The notes under the pieces were generated by a model. That model was not told the DNA's origin and ran no database searches. It saw nothing but the letters and a program-made list of their open reading frames with translations. A stretch of 64,000 bases of DNA from Veillonella rodentium (GTDB taxonomy: Bacteria; Bacillota; Negativicutes; Veillonellales; Veillonellaceae), in NCBI RefSeq assembly GCF_900187285.1, contig NZ_LT906470.1:41001-105000 (forward strand), written 5' to 3'. Below, in pieces: positions 35,701 through 44,800 of the stretch; position 1 is the stretch's first letter, and the number at the start of each line of letters is the position of its first letter. The position numbers and the translations under genes were made by a program.

Positions 35701-38700
35701 GAATTCACTGTCGGATTAGGAAATAAGATTACCGTAGGTACGGCACACCCTGTAACTGTAGACGGTGATGCAGGTCATGTAACGGGCCTTACCAATACGG
35801 ACTGGAATGTGGATAATCCTCAGGCCGTATCCGGCCGCGGAGCGACGGAAGATCAGCTGAAAAAGGTAAATGACAAGGTCAACACCAATAAATCCGCTAT
35901 CGATAAAAATGCCGGGGATATTAATACTAATACGCAAAATATTACAAAGAACGCGGGGGATATTGTCAACATCAATAAGACCCTTGATAAAGGCTTGAAC
36001 TTTGACGGTGATTCTGGGGCGGTTATCAATAAAAAATTAGGTGAAAAGGTATCCGTTAAGGGCGGCGCTACAGGCGCATTGTCTGATGGAAACATCGGTG
36101 TTGTATCTGATGGTACAGGCACATTGAATGTGAAATTGGCTAAAAATTTGACAGGGTTGGAGAGCGTTACAGCTGGTAATACTAAGATTGATAACGGCGG
36201 TCTGACCGTGGGTGGCAAGACTTATGTATCTCCGACGGGTATCAATGCGAATGACCGGAAAATTACCAATGTTGCTGACGGTGACGTGGCTGCCAACTCC
36301 AAGGATGCCGTAAACGGCGGTCAGTTACATCAGGTTAAAGAAGATCTTGGCAATACAATCACTAATACTAAGAATGAATTAAATACGAATATTAATAATG
36401 CCAAGGATGAAGTTATCAATAAGGGCCTTCGTTTCGACGCTGACAACAACAGTGAAAAAACGAATAAGCTCGGCTCCAAGGTAACCGTAAACGGCGATAA
36501 TAATATCACTACTGAAATTACTCAAACCGGGGATGACACCAAGATCGGCGTTACACTAAATCAGGATCTTAATGTTAAGACGTTGACGGCTACAGATACT
36601 GTGAAAGCAGGCGGCGTAACGGTGGGTAAACACGCTGATACTAAAAATTATGTGACGGGCCTTGATAATAAGGACTGGGATGTGAACACATCTAATCCTG
36701 TAAGCGGTCGCGCAGCTACAGAAGATCAATTGAAGGAAATCAGCGATGTAATTAAAAGCCAAGGTGCTGCTTCTACGGACTATCGTTTAGTTGCGAATCC
36801 GGCAGCTGCAGACGGTGCTTATACTGTCGATTCTAACGGTGATGTTGATTTAACTGTAGAGGACAAAAACCATGCAGGTAAAAAAGAAACCGTTAAGATT
36901 AAAGATGTTGCATCTAAATCTAGCCTTGATAAATTAAACGATCGTGCGGTTAAGTATGATGTGGATAACGGCGGTAATGTTGATAAAACGAAAGTAACCT
37001 ATGAAGGTCCTGCGTATGCCAATAAAACAGGCGGTACTCATGTGACGAATGTGGCGTATGCGACTGGTAATGACGGCAGCGAAGCGGTTAACGTGGATTA
37101 CTTGAAAGATAAGATCAAGGACAGCGAAGACATATTAACTAATAAAGGTTTGAAATTCGACGCCAATAACGGCGGTGAGAAAACGAATAAACTGGGCTCC
37201 AAGGTAACTGTTAAAGGGGATAACTCTAATATCATTACGGAAATCTCTCAAGACGGTAACGGCGACAGCACAATTGATGTGAAACTCGGTAAAGATCTCA
37301 AAACCGAAACGATTACCGCCACCGGCGCAAACGGTAAAGATGGCAAAATCGGCATCAACGGTAAAGACGGCGTCACTACCAATATTTCCGTCACTCGTGA
37401 CGGTCAGCCGGGCGTGGACGGTGCGGCAGGCACAACGACGACACGTATCGTGTATCAGAAACCTGACGGCACGAACGAGGAAGTGGCGACTTTGAATGAC
37501 GGTCTCAAGTTTAAAGGCGACATGGGCGCTACGTCCAATGTTAAACTCAACAAACAGGTGGATATCACCGGCGGTGTGACGAGTGCGTCCGATTTGGCGA
37601 CCGGTAACAATATCGGCGTCACATCCGCGGCGGTCGATGCCGACGGCAATGCGAAATTGCAGTTGCAATTAGCTAAGAATTTAACAGGCTTGCAATCCGT
37701 AACGGCATCCGATACCGTGAAAGCCGGCACCGTCACCATGGGTAAACAAACTGACGGCGCCAATCCTGCGAATACCGGTAACTATGTAACGGGTCTTGAT
37801 AATAAGGCTTGGGATATTCAAAACCCTACCATCGCATCCGGTCGCGCCGCGACGGAAGACCAGTTGAAAACAGTCAGCGACGAAGTTAAGAAACAGGGTG
37901 CCAACGCTACGGATTATCGTCTGGTGAAAAATGCGGCTGAAGCGGATGGTGCTTATAAGGTTGATGATAACGGTGCCATCGATTTGACCGTGGAGGATAA
38001 AAACCATCCGGGTCAAAAAGAAACCGTGAAATTGAAAGACATTGCATCCAAATCCAAATTGGACGATGTTGTGGCTAAGGGATTACAGTTTGATGCCAAT
38101 AGTGGCGGTGTACAAACCAATAAACTCGGCTCCAGAATTACTGTTCAAGGTGAAGGTAAAGCTGACGATGCTGACTATAGCGGTGAAAATATTAAAACTT
38201 TCATCAAACAAGACGCGGCGACAGGCAATACGACTATCGACGTGAAGATGAACAAGAATCTTAAAGCTGAATCCGTGAAGGTCGGCAAAGATGGCAAGGA
38301 CGGTGTATCCATTACAGGTCCTACGGGTGTAGCCGGTCAGGACGGCAATAACGGTAAAGTGGGCATTACTGGTGCCGACGGTAAGGACGCCGTATCCATG
38401 TCCGGTAAGGACGGCGTCGGCCATATCGGCTTGACGGGCCCTGCGGGTACGAACGGCGTGAACGGTACAAACGGTATCGACATATCCGTGAAGAACGGCT
38501 ACGATGATGCGGCTAAAGGTGTGAAAGGTGCAAACGGCGTGGACGGTGTTGACGGTATTACCCGTATTGTTTACCAGGACAAAAACGGCGAACATCAAGT
38601 GGCGACCATGGATGACGGCATGATGTACGGCGGCGATACAGGCAATGTGATTAAGAAAAAACTTAACAACCAGGTGAATGTCAAGGGCGGTATCTCCGAT

Positions 38701-40773
38701 GAAAGCAAATTAGCTGCTGAAGATAATATCGGCGTAGTTTCCGACGGTTCCGATACATTGAAATTGCGCTTGGCAAAAGAATTGAAAGGCTTGACGTCTG
38801 CTACTTTCACAAACGGCGGCAATACAACGGCTATTAACGGTGACGGTGTGAAAATTACGAACGGTCCGTCCATTACAAAAAACGGTATTGATGCAGGCGG
38901 AAACAAGATTACCAATGTGGCCGACGGTGTTGCTGGTAGCGACGCGGTTAATAAATCCCAGTTGGATAAGGCCGCGGCGGCCGCATCCACGACGGTAACG
39001 GCAGGTAAGAACATTACGGTTACACCGAGTAACAACGGAAACGGGTCTAAAAATTACGAAGTGAGTCTTAATGATCAGGTGACATTGGGCACGGATCCGA
39101 CGAAACAAGTGGCAATTGATGGCACCGCAGGTACCATCAAAGCCGGTGATAAAGTTGAAATCGACGGCAATAAGGGTACTATTAAAGCTGGCAATGTAAC
39201 AATTGACGGTGAAAACGGCACCATTAAAGCTGGCGACAAGGTAACTATCGATGGTAAAGATGGTAAGATTGCAGCAGGCAAGGTATCTGTTGATGGCAAA
39301 GACGGTTATGTGACAGGTTTGGAAAACAAAGATTGGGATCCTGACAATATCACAAGCGGTCGTGCTGCTACAGAAGATCAATTGCAAAAATCTCACAAAT
39401 CCTTGGATAATAAGATTAATAACCTAGGTGATGAAATCACGAAAAAAGGTATGAATTTCGCCGGTAATACAGGTCAATTCCACCGTGATTTAGGTCAAAA
39501 GGTTACTATCAAAGGTGAAGGTACAGAGTCTGACGATAAATACTTCGGCGAAAATATTAAAACAGTAGCCGACCAAGATGGTAATGTTAATATCAAGATG
39601 GCGAAAAACCTTAAGACTGACAGCTTAACTACTGATAAAGTAAAAGTTGGCAAAAACGGTCAAGATGGCGTATCCATTACTGGCCCTAACGGTGCTGACG
39701 GTACAGACGGCAAAGTAGGTATCACAGGCAAAGACGGTAAAGATGCTGTATCCATGTCCGGCAAAGACGGTGTTGGTCATATCGGTTTAACTGGCAAAGA
39801 CGGCCGTAATGCGGATATTACCGTTGATAAAGGTGATCCAGACTTAGACGGTAACAACATCACTCGTATTAAGTACCAAGACGAAAACGGTAAGACCCAC
39901 CAAGTGGCAACTAAAGATGATGGTATGAAATACGGTGGCGATAGCGGCTCCGTAATCAAGAAAAAGCTTAACGAACAAGTTAATGTAGTGGGTGGTATTA
40001 CTGATGCTAGCAAGTTGACTACAGAAGACAATTTAGGTGTCGTATCCGATGGTACCGGCAACCTTAAGGTTCGTATGGCGAAAGACTTGAAAGGTCTTGA
40101 AACAGTAACAACTAAGGATGCTGCAGGGAATACTACAGTTATGAACGGTGGCGGTGTAACAATTACACCTGCCGGCGGTAATGCTGTAAGTCTTACTAAA
40201 GATGGCCTCAATAACGGCGGTAATACAATTACCAATGTAGGCCCTGGTGTAAACGGCACGGATGCAGTTAACGTAAATCAATTGAAAGGTGCTACAGATG
40301 GGTTAGCTAATGCTATTAACTCCGTAGCGGGCGAAACACAACGTGTAGGCGCACATGCAGCGGCTATGTCTGCATTGAAACCTATTCAATATGATCCATT
40401 GGAACCAACTCAAGTGATGGCCGGTATCGGTAATTACAGAGGTGAAACTGCGGCGGCTCTTGGCGTTGCACATTACACAGCAGAAGATACAATGTTCCAT
40501 GTAGGCGTATCTGTTGGTAGTCACCATAACATGGTAAATGCTGGTGTAACACGTAAATTCGGTACTTCCGACGCGAAGAAAGCGGTTCCTGAACGCTATA
40601 AGGGCGGTCCTATCAGCTCCGTTTATGTATTGCAGGACGAAGTGGTCGCGTTGAAAGCTGAAAATGAACGCATGAAACAGAGTCTTGCTGAATTGTCTAC
40701 CGTCAAGGAAGATAATGAGGAAATGAAAGCTCAAATAGCATTGCTGATGCAGCAGGCGGGGCTTTCAAAATAA
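32791..40773 (+). CDS. TAA-4: trimeric autotransporter adhesin, 2660 residues
   Basis: It starts 64 bp after the TAA-3 remnant with a normal signal peptide (1-29, ending VDA) and no ESPR. The head contains about 18 uninterrupted 14-residue repeats of the form 'xATAFGxxTxAxGxx' (about 110-335), exactly 42 bp apart where checked; it is strongly AT-rich. After about 34550 the sequence becomes GC-richer, with YadA head and neck motifs ('ERTITNVAAGRISAASTDAINGSQL') and a stalk like TAA-2 and TAA-5. There are collagen-like parts near 1830-1895 and a 14-15 residue repeat 'xxIDGxxGTIKAG' near 2110-2180. The anchor is about 2523-2590 and a coiled tail runs to 2660. It probably works as a surface adhesin. 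Confidence 0.94.
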   Translation: MKMDKKKLVYLCVGACVTTTFFPAIQVDAAGLSATSLNVGDQNTATGNYVATIGYKNKATGENSIVIGDNSQATGASSVAMGSEAKALAKNSFALGTKTTANGVSSVAFGNGTSTAAGATGATAFGYETKANAVSATAFGYQTEASGSNSTTFGNNTKASGEQSTAFGSETIAEGKNATAFGYKTNAKGEDATAFGIGTIASGTQATAFGLENIASAKSATAFGSNNTASGENSTVFGAKNIASGSLSTVFGFESKATNTQATAFGNSTEANGVVATAFGNESVANGTYATAFGNWTVANGTASTAFGAGSHAYGKKSTAFGSESRAHGENSLAALGGYTGANALNGVALGWGSKVEKADTYALGTLSTAHGEKGATAIGTSSLAAGDYTTAIGYQAGSQSTATMAPNDGTVRIDTSSLQKSNDSIFIGKNAGRDVLGADNVVIGNYNVADNAPGTNKGTFAGITAVGREAKVLSNKGVAVGYTSSVAANSESAIAIGDQASAKNAPKGIAIGKGAKAEAEDAISIGTGNTVSGAHSGAIGDPTTITGTGTYTVGNNNGTVAANESGAFGNNNTFSGTINNVRVIGNNNTASADNAMILGNQSSVSGAGGVAIGTNAAAVKDYDMAIGHLASATGTATGGQFSGAALAIGTGATATGQNAVSIGNGAKAANTSTIALGGTADGYAGTALGYLANAGDTSAAAMGYNAQAAGAYATAVGSASKATGSTATAIGADSKANNAEDVALGASSETADAVGTPSSVINGVTHNFAGQNPNSTVSVGKVGVERTITNVAAGRISAASTDAINGSQLFAVTEELNKGIVYSGDVKAAAAGTNEFMQRFGEKTNIVGGVTNEADLTNNNIGVVSNGDDTLTVKLKKDIDLGIDGSVTAGATTINNNGLTVGGNTYVTPNGINANNQKITNVANGTDPNDAVNFSQLQNAIGGTAKASTVKAKDANVTVTEGTNATGGKEFTVGLGNKITVGTAHPVTVDGDAGHVTGLTNTDWNVDNPQAVSGRGATEDQLKKVNDKVNTNKSAIDKNAGDINTNTQNITKNAGDIVNINKTLDKGLNFDGDSGAVINKKLGEKVSVKGGATGALSDGNIGVVSDGTGTLNVKLAKNLTGLESVTAGNTKIDNGGLTVGGKTYVSPTGINANDRKITNVADGDVAANSKDAVNGGQLHQVKEDLGNTITNTKNELNTNINNAKDEVINKGLRFDADNNSEKTNKLGSKVTVNGDNNITTEITQTGDDTKIGVTLNQDLNVKTLTATDTVKAGGVTVGKHADTKNYVTGLDNKDWDVNTSNPVSGRAATEDQLKEISDVIKSQGAASTDYRLVANPAAADGAYTVDSNGDVDLTVEDKNHAGKKETVKIKDVASKSSLDKLNDRAVKYDVDNGGNVDKTKVTYEGPAYANKTGGTHVTNVAYATGNDGSEAVNVDYLKDKIKDSEDILTNKGLKFDANNGGEKTNKLGSKVTVKGDNSNIITEISQDGNGDSTIDVKLGKDLKTETITATGANGKDGKIGINGKDGVTTNISVTRDGQPGVDGAAGTTTTRIVYQKPDGTNEEVATLNDGLKFKGDMGATSNVKLNKQVDITGGVTSASDLATGNNIGVTSAAVDADGNAKLQLQLAKNLTGLQSVTASDTVKAGTVTMGKQTDGANPANTGNYVTGLDNKAWDIQNPTIASGRAATEDQLKTVSDEVKKQGANATDYRLVKNAAEADGAYKVDDNGAIDLTVEDKNHPGQKETVKLKDIASKSKLDDVVAKGLQFDANSGGVQTNKLGSRITVQGEGKADDADYSGENIKTFIKQDAATGNTTIDVKMNKNLKAESVKVGKDGKDGVSITGPTGVAGQDGNNGKVGITGADGKDAVSMSGKDGVGHIGLTGPAGTNGVNGTNGIDISVKNGYDDAAKGVKGANGVDGVDGITRIVYQDKNGEHQVATMDDGMMYGGDTGNVIKKKLNNQVNVKGGISDESKLAAEDNIGVVSDGSDTLKLRLAKELKGLTSATFTNGGNTTAINGDGVKITNGPSITKNGIDAGGNKITNVADGVAGSDAVNKSQLDKAAAAASTTVTAGKNITVTPSNNGNGSKNYEVSLNDQVTLGTDPTKQVAIDGTAGTIKAGDKVEIDGNKGTIKAGNVTIDGENGTIKAGDKVTIDGKDGKIAAGKVSVDGKDGYVTGLENKDWDPDNITSGRAATEDQLQKSHKSLDNKINNLGDEITKKGMNFAGNTGQFHRDLGQKVTIKGEGTESDDKYFGENIKTVADQDGNVNIKMAKNLKTDSLTTDKVKVGKNGQDGVSITGPNGADGTDGKVGITGKDGKDAVSMSGKDGVGHIGLTGKDGRNADITVDKGDPDLDGNNITRIKYQDENGKTHQVATKDDGMKYGGDSGSVIKKKLNEQVNVVGGITDASKLTTEDNLGVVSDGTGNLKVRMAKDLKGLETVTTKDAAGNTTVMNGGGVTITPAGGNAVSLTKDGLNNGGNTITNVGPGVNGTDAVNVNQLKGATDGLANAINSVAGETQRVGAHAAAMSALKPIQYDPLEPTQVMAGIGNYRGETAAALGVAHYTAEDTMFHVGVSVGSHHNMVNAGVTRKFGTSDAKKAVPERYKGGPISSVYVLQDEVVALKAENERMKQSLAELSTVKEDNEEMKAQIALLMQQAGLSK
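33060..33790 (+). repeat. 42-bp tandem repeats encoding the TAA-4 head
   Basis: Units of 42 bp (14 codons) with the core ACAGCTTTTGGT (ATAFG) follow one another, for example at about 33321, 33363, 33405 and 33447. In YadA such repeats form a trimeric left-handed beta-roll, one turn per repeat. Confidence 0.85.
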
Positions 40774-40879
40774 ATTATTGATCTGTTGACCTCCATGCGG
40801 CGATTGATACATCGATAATAATTGAATAAAACTGGAGTATAAGGCTTTTTGTGTTGTTGTGTGCCTTATAAAATCGAAA

Positions 40880-40920
40880 AAATATCGGGGTGTTGTTTGT
40901 ATGACAATACCCCGATATTT
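40880..40920. terminator. Terminator shared by TAA-4 and the 40921 gene
   Basis: AAATATCGGGGTGTTGT (40880-40896) pairs with 40904-40920 over 17 bp with one G-U. Runs of A and T on either side allow action in both directions. Confidence 0.88.
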
Positions 40921-41187
40921 TTATGCATATAATTTTGCAATTAATGTGATTCGCTGACCCTGAATCACCTTATATGTAATTTTTTTGACAATGGCTGTAA
41001 TGTCGTGATGCAGAAATTGCAACCGGTCATTCGGTTGGATGTCCGTATCGTATGTGAATACGCCTTCATCACCGTTATAAAGGCCTTTGATTGTGAAAGT
41101 TTGATTATCTCGCGTAACTACGATATCTTCTTCCGTCACCGCATCCGGTGTTTTTGGATTAGATTGTAAGATATTGAGTTCTGACAT
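40921..41187 (-). CDS. Uncharacterised 88-residue protein (cassette copy B)
   Basis: A paralogue of the 31356 gene with the same strong ribosome binding site and start (41187). Differences from copy A include E12K, M17V, and changes in the stretch 'DIQPNDRLQFLHHDIT'; the last 20 residues are the same. Keeping the frame through eight substitutions supports real coding. Function unknown. Confidence 0.7.
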   Translation of the reverse strand: MSELNILQSNPKTPDAVTEEDIVVTRDNQTFTIKGLYNGDEGVFTYDTDIQPNDRLQFLHHDITAIVKKITYKVIQGQRITLIAKLYA

Positions 41188-41807
41188 AGAATCTTCCTCC
41201 TTTCTGTTTTCAGTATAACAGGGAAAGTTAAAAAACACATGGAGATTCTTCATAAATAGTTTTTATACACATATGTCTTATTTCTATTAAGTGTATAAAG
41301 CTGTCGGTGCGCCTTCTGTATACTTTGGGTATAAAAAAGAAAAGAAACACCTGTGATCTGACCTTCACAAGTATTTCTTTTCTTATATAATAAAATGTTA
41401 CCTGCATAGACATGTGTAATGTGCTATAGTTAATTGGCTTAAGTAGGTATGTAGTAATTGTGTATGTACATTGAGTCGATGGCGGAATGCCGTGTACGAT
41501 ATCCGTTTATGGCGAGATATCATTCTATTATAGAATTCATCATAAAACAGGATGAGGAAGAGAAAATAAATTTTGTATTTGTTGTGAAATGTTATTACCT
41601 ATTGCGAAGTTTTTACTATATCGAGGTCATTAATAGTTTAGATTTGCCGTTTTATGAAGATAAAATGAAAAAAGCCTTTGCAGTTCTCGTAATTTGTGGT
41701 ATTTTAGATATATGCTTTTAGATAAATCGATATAATTTCAGTGATTATCGATTAGTACTGTGATTTTTCTGTAAGTGAATATAGTTAGTTTATAGGAGTA
41801 AGATGAA
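41188..41807. other. Long noncoding stretch before TAA-5 (copy B)
   Basis: Same content as 31623-32241: a minus-strand terminator-like hairpin (about 41338-41386), AT-rich sequence and an apparent frame (41458-41721) that is probably not coding. The AGGAG before the lost start codon is at 41794-41798. Confidence 0.5.
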
Positions 41808-41861
41808 ATAAATCGGGTTTTTAAAGTAATTTGGAATCGTACGAAGGGCTGTTACGTCGTT

Positions 41862-44800
41862 GTGGCGGAAACGGCTAAGAACATGACAAAACGGTCATCT
41901 TTGACGGCGGCATTTTCCAAAATGGCGGGCGTTGCGGTATGTGCCGTTATGTTGACAGGTGTTATGGTGCCGATGGAGGCGCAGGCGGCCCCTTTAACAT
42001 GGGGTACAGGCGCAACAGCTGAAAATGACGGCGGTATCGCTATGGGCGGTAATTCAACGGCTCGCGGTGATTATAGTGTGGCTCTCGGTACTGATGCGAG
42101 TGTCGGTAAGGGTGATCCGAGCGAATCTGAAAGTCAGAACGGTATCGCCATCGGTCACGGTGCAAAAGTAACCGTTAACCCTGCAACGGCTACATCCGGC
42201 ATTACGGATAAGAGTGGCGGTATCGCTATCGGTCATAGTGCGGAAACAAGAGATATCAATACGATCGCATTAGGTACCGGCACTATGGGGCAAGGTGCGC
42301 AGGCCGTGGCTATCGGCCGTAATGCGCGTACAATCGCCAATAACGGTGTGGCTATCGGTAATGAAGCACGTGTGCAGTCTACGAACGGCTTTGCTCTGGG
42401 CAATAATGCCCGTGCAGGGTTTGATGAAAACAATCAATTGATAGGTCTTGATAACGATCAGGCCTTCGGTTCCAATGCCCGTGCTTATGGCGGTTCCTCC
42501 ATGGCGTTCGGTAATGATGCGAAGGCCTCTAAAGGCGGTGCCATTGCTATGGGTAACGGATCTCAATCCAGAGGCGACTGGGGCGTAGCTATCGGTAACG
42601 GTGCCAAGGCTATGGCCGCCGGTGCGCGCGCTATCGGGGCTAACTCCACAGCCGACGGTGTCAATTCCACCGCCATGGGCTGGAACAGTACAGCCAGTGG
42701 CAGTTCTTCTATCTCTATCGGTGAAGGATCGGTGACGACGGAAACGAACGCTATCGCTATCGGTACCAGCTCCAAAGCGACGAAACAGGACAGTCTGGTT
42801 ATCGGCCGCGGTTCCGAAGCCAACGGCACAAGTTCCGCCGTTCTTGGCAGTAAGAACATCGTTAATTCCGATGATACCTATGTATGGGGAACGAATAACG
42901 GGACTGTTAATTCTAAATTTTCCAGCGTTATGGGGAATAATAACCATGTGGATACGACCGAGGAAGGCGTTCATATTATGGGGAACAATTCCACCATATC
43001 CGCAAAGGGCAGCATGGCATTAGGTAACTGGGCATATGCTACCGCAATGGATTCTTTCGTAATGGGGAACAACGCCCGTGTGGATCAGGCGAATTCCGTA
43101 GCACTGGGGACCAATTCGACCACTGAAACGGTGGTAAGCACGCCTAATGCGACTATCAACGGTGTAAACAAGACTTTTGCAGGCGGTACGGCTCAGGGTA
43201 CCGTAAGTATCGGTGCCAATAATGTATCCGGTGTGGCGGGTATCAAGAAATATTATCGTACTCTTACCAATCTGGCGGCCGGTCGTATCGATGACAGCAG
43301 TACGGATGCGGTTAACGGCAGCCAGTTATACGCCGTAAAGGAAGAAGTTGAAAGAGGGCTTAATTTTGACGCTAATACAGGTGGTGTGAAAAACAATAAA
43401 TTAGGCTCCAAAGTTACGGTTAAAGGCGACGGCAGCAATATCAATGCGGCAATCACACAGGCTAACGGTGATACAACCATTAATATGACATTGGGCAACA
43501 TTGTTAAAATAGGCAGTACGAACCCTGTCACTATTGACGGTACCGCAGGTACCGTAACGGGCCTTACCAATACGGACTGGAATGTGGATAATCCTCAGGC
43601 CGTATCCGGCCGCGGAGCGACGGAAGATCAGCTGAAAAAGGTAAATGACAAGGTCAACACCAATAAATCCGCTATCGATACGAATACAACGAATATAACT
43701 AAAAATGCCGGTGATATCACTAAAAACAAGCAGGATATTGCGAATAACGCACAAAATATCAACAACAATGCGCAGAATATAACTAAAAACGCCGGCGATA
43801 TCGCTAAGAACAAGCAGGATATCTCCACTATCAATACAACAATTAATAAAGGCCTGAATTTCGCCGGTGATACCGGTACCGTAAGCAACAGAAAATTAGG
43901 TGATACCGTAACCGTCAAGGGCGGCGCTACCGGCACATTGTCGGACGGCAACATCGGCGTTGTGTCGGATGGCAATGGTACATTGACCGTGAAATTGGCA
44001 AAAACGTTAACAGGTTTGGATAGTGTTACAGCAGGTACTACAACTATTAATAACGGCGGATTGACCGTAGGCGGTAAGACCTATGTAACACCGAACGGCA
44101 TCGATGCGAACAATCAGAAGATTACCAATGTGGCAAACGGCACCGCTCCTAACGATGCAGTTAATTTCAGTCAATTACAGAATGCTATCGGCGGTACTGC
44201 CAAGGCGTCCACTGTGAAAGCGAAAGACGCGAATGTAACTGTTACGGAAGGTACAAATGCGGCGGGCGGTAAGGAATTCACTGTCGGATTAGGAAATAAG
44301 ATTACCGTAGGTACTGCAAACCCTGTAACTGTAGACGGTGATGCTGGTCATGTAACAGGCCTTACAAATACAGATTGGGATGTAGATCATCCTGCGGCCG
44401 TATCTGGTCGTGGTGCTACTGAAGATCAGTTAAAAGCGGTAAACGAAAAAGTTAACACTAATAAGACTCAAATTGACAAGAATAAACAAGATATCGCTGA
44501 TAATAAGCAAAATATCACAGATAATGCTGGCAATATTGCTCAAAACAAGCAAGACATCTCCAATATTAATACAAAAATTAATAAAGGATTGAACTTTGCT
44601 GGCGATACAGGTACTGCAAGTAACAGACAATTAGGTGATACTGTAACCGTTAAAGGCGGTGCTACAGGCACATTATCCGATGGTAATATTGGTGTTGAAT
44701 CTGACGGCAATGGCACATTGAATGTGAAATTAGCTAAAACATTGACTGGCTTGGACAGCGTTACAGCTGGTAATACTAAGATTGATAGCAACGGTTTGAC

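Larger units (their letters stand above)
40888..41985. repeat. Duplicated cassette, copy B
   Basis: This is the second copy of the 1.1-kb block described at 31321-32420, with terminator, 88-codon minus-strand gene, noncoding stretch and adhesin signal region. Here it leads into the full-length TAA-5. Confidence 0.85.
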
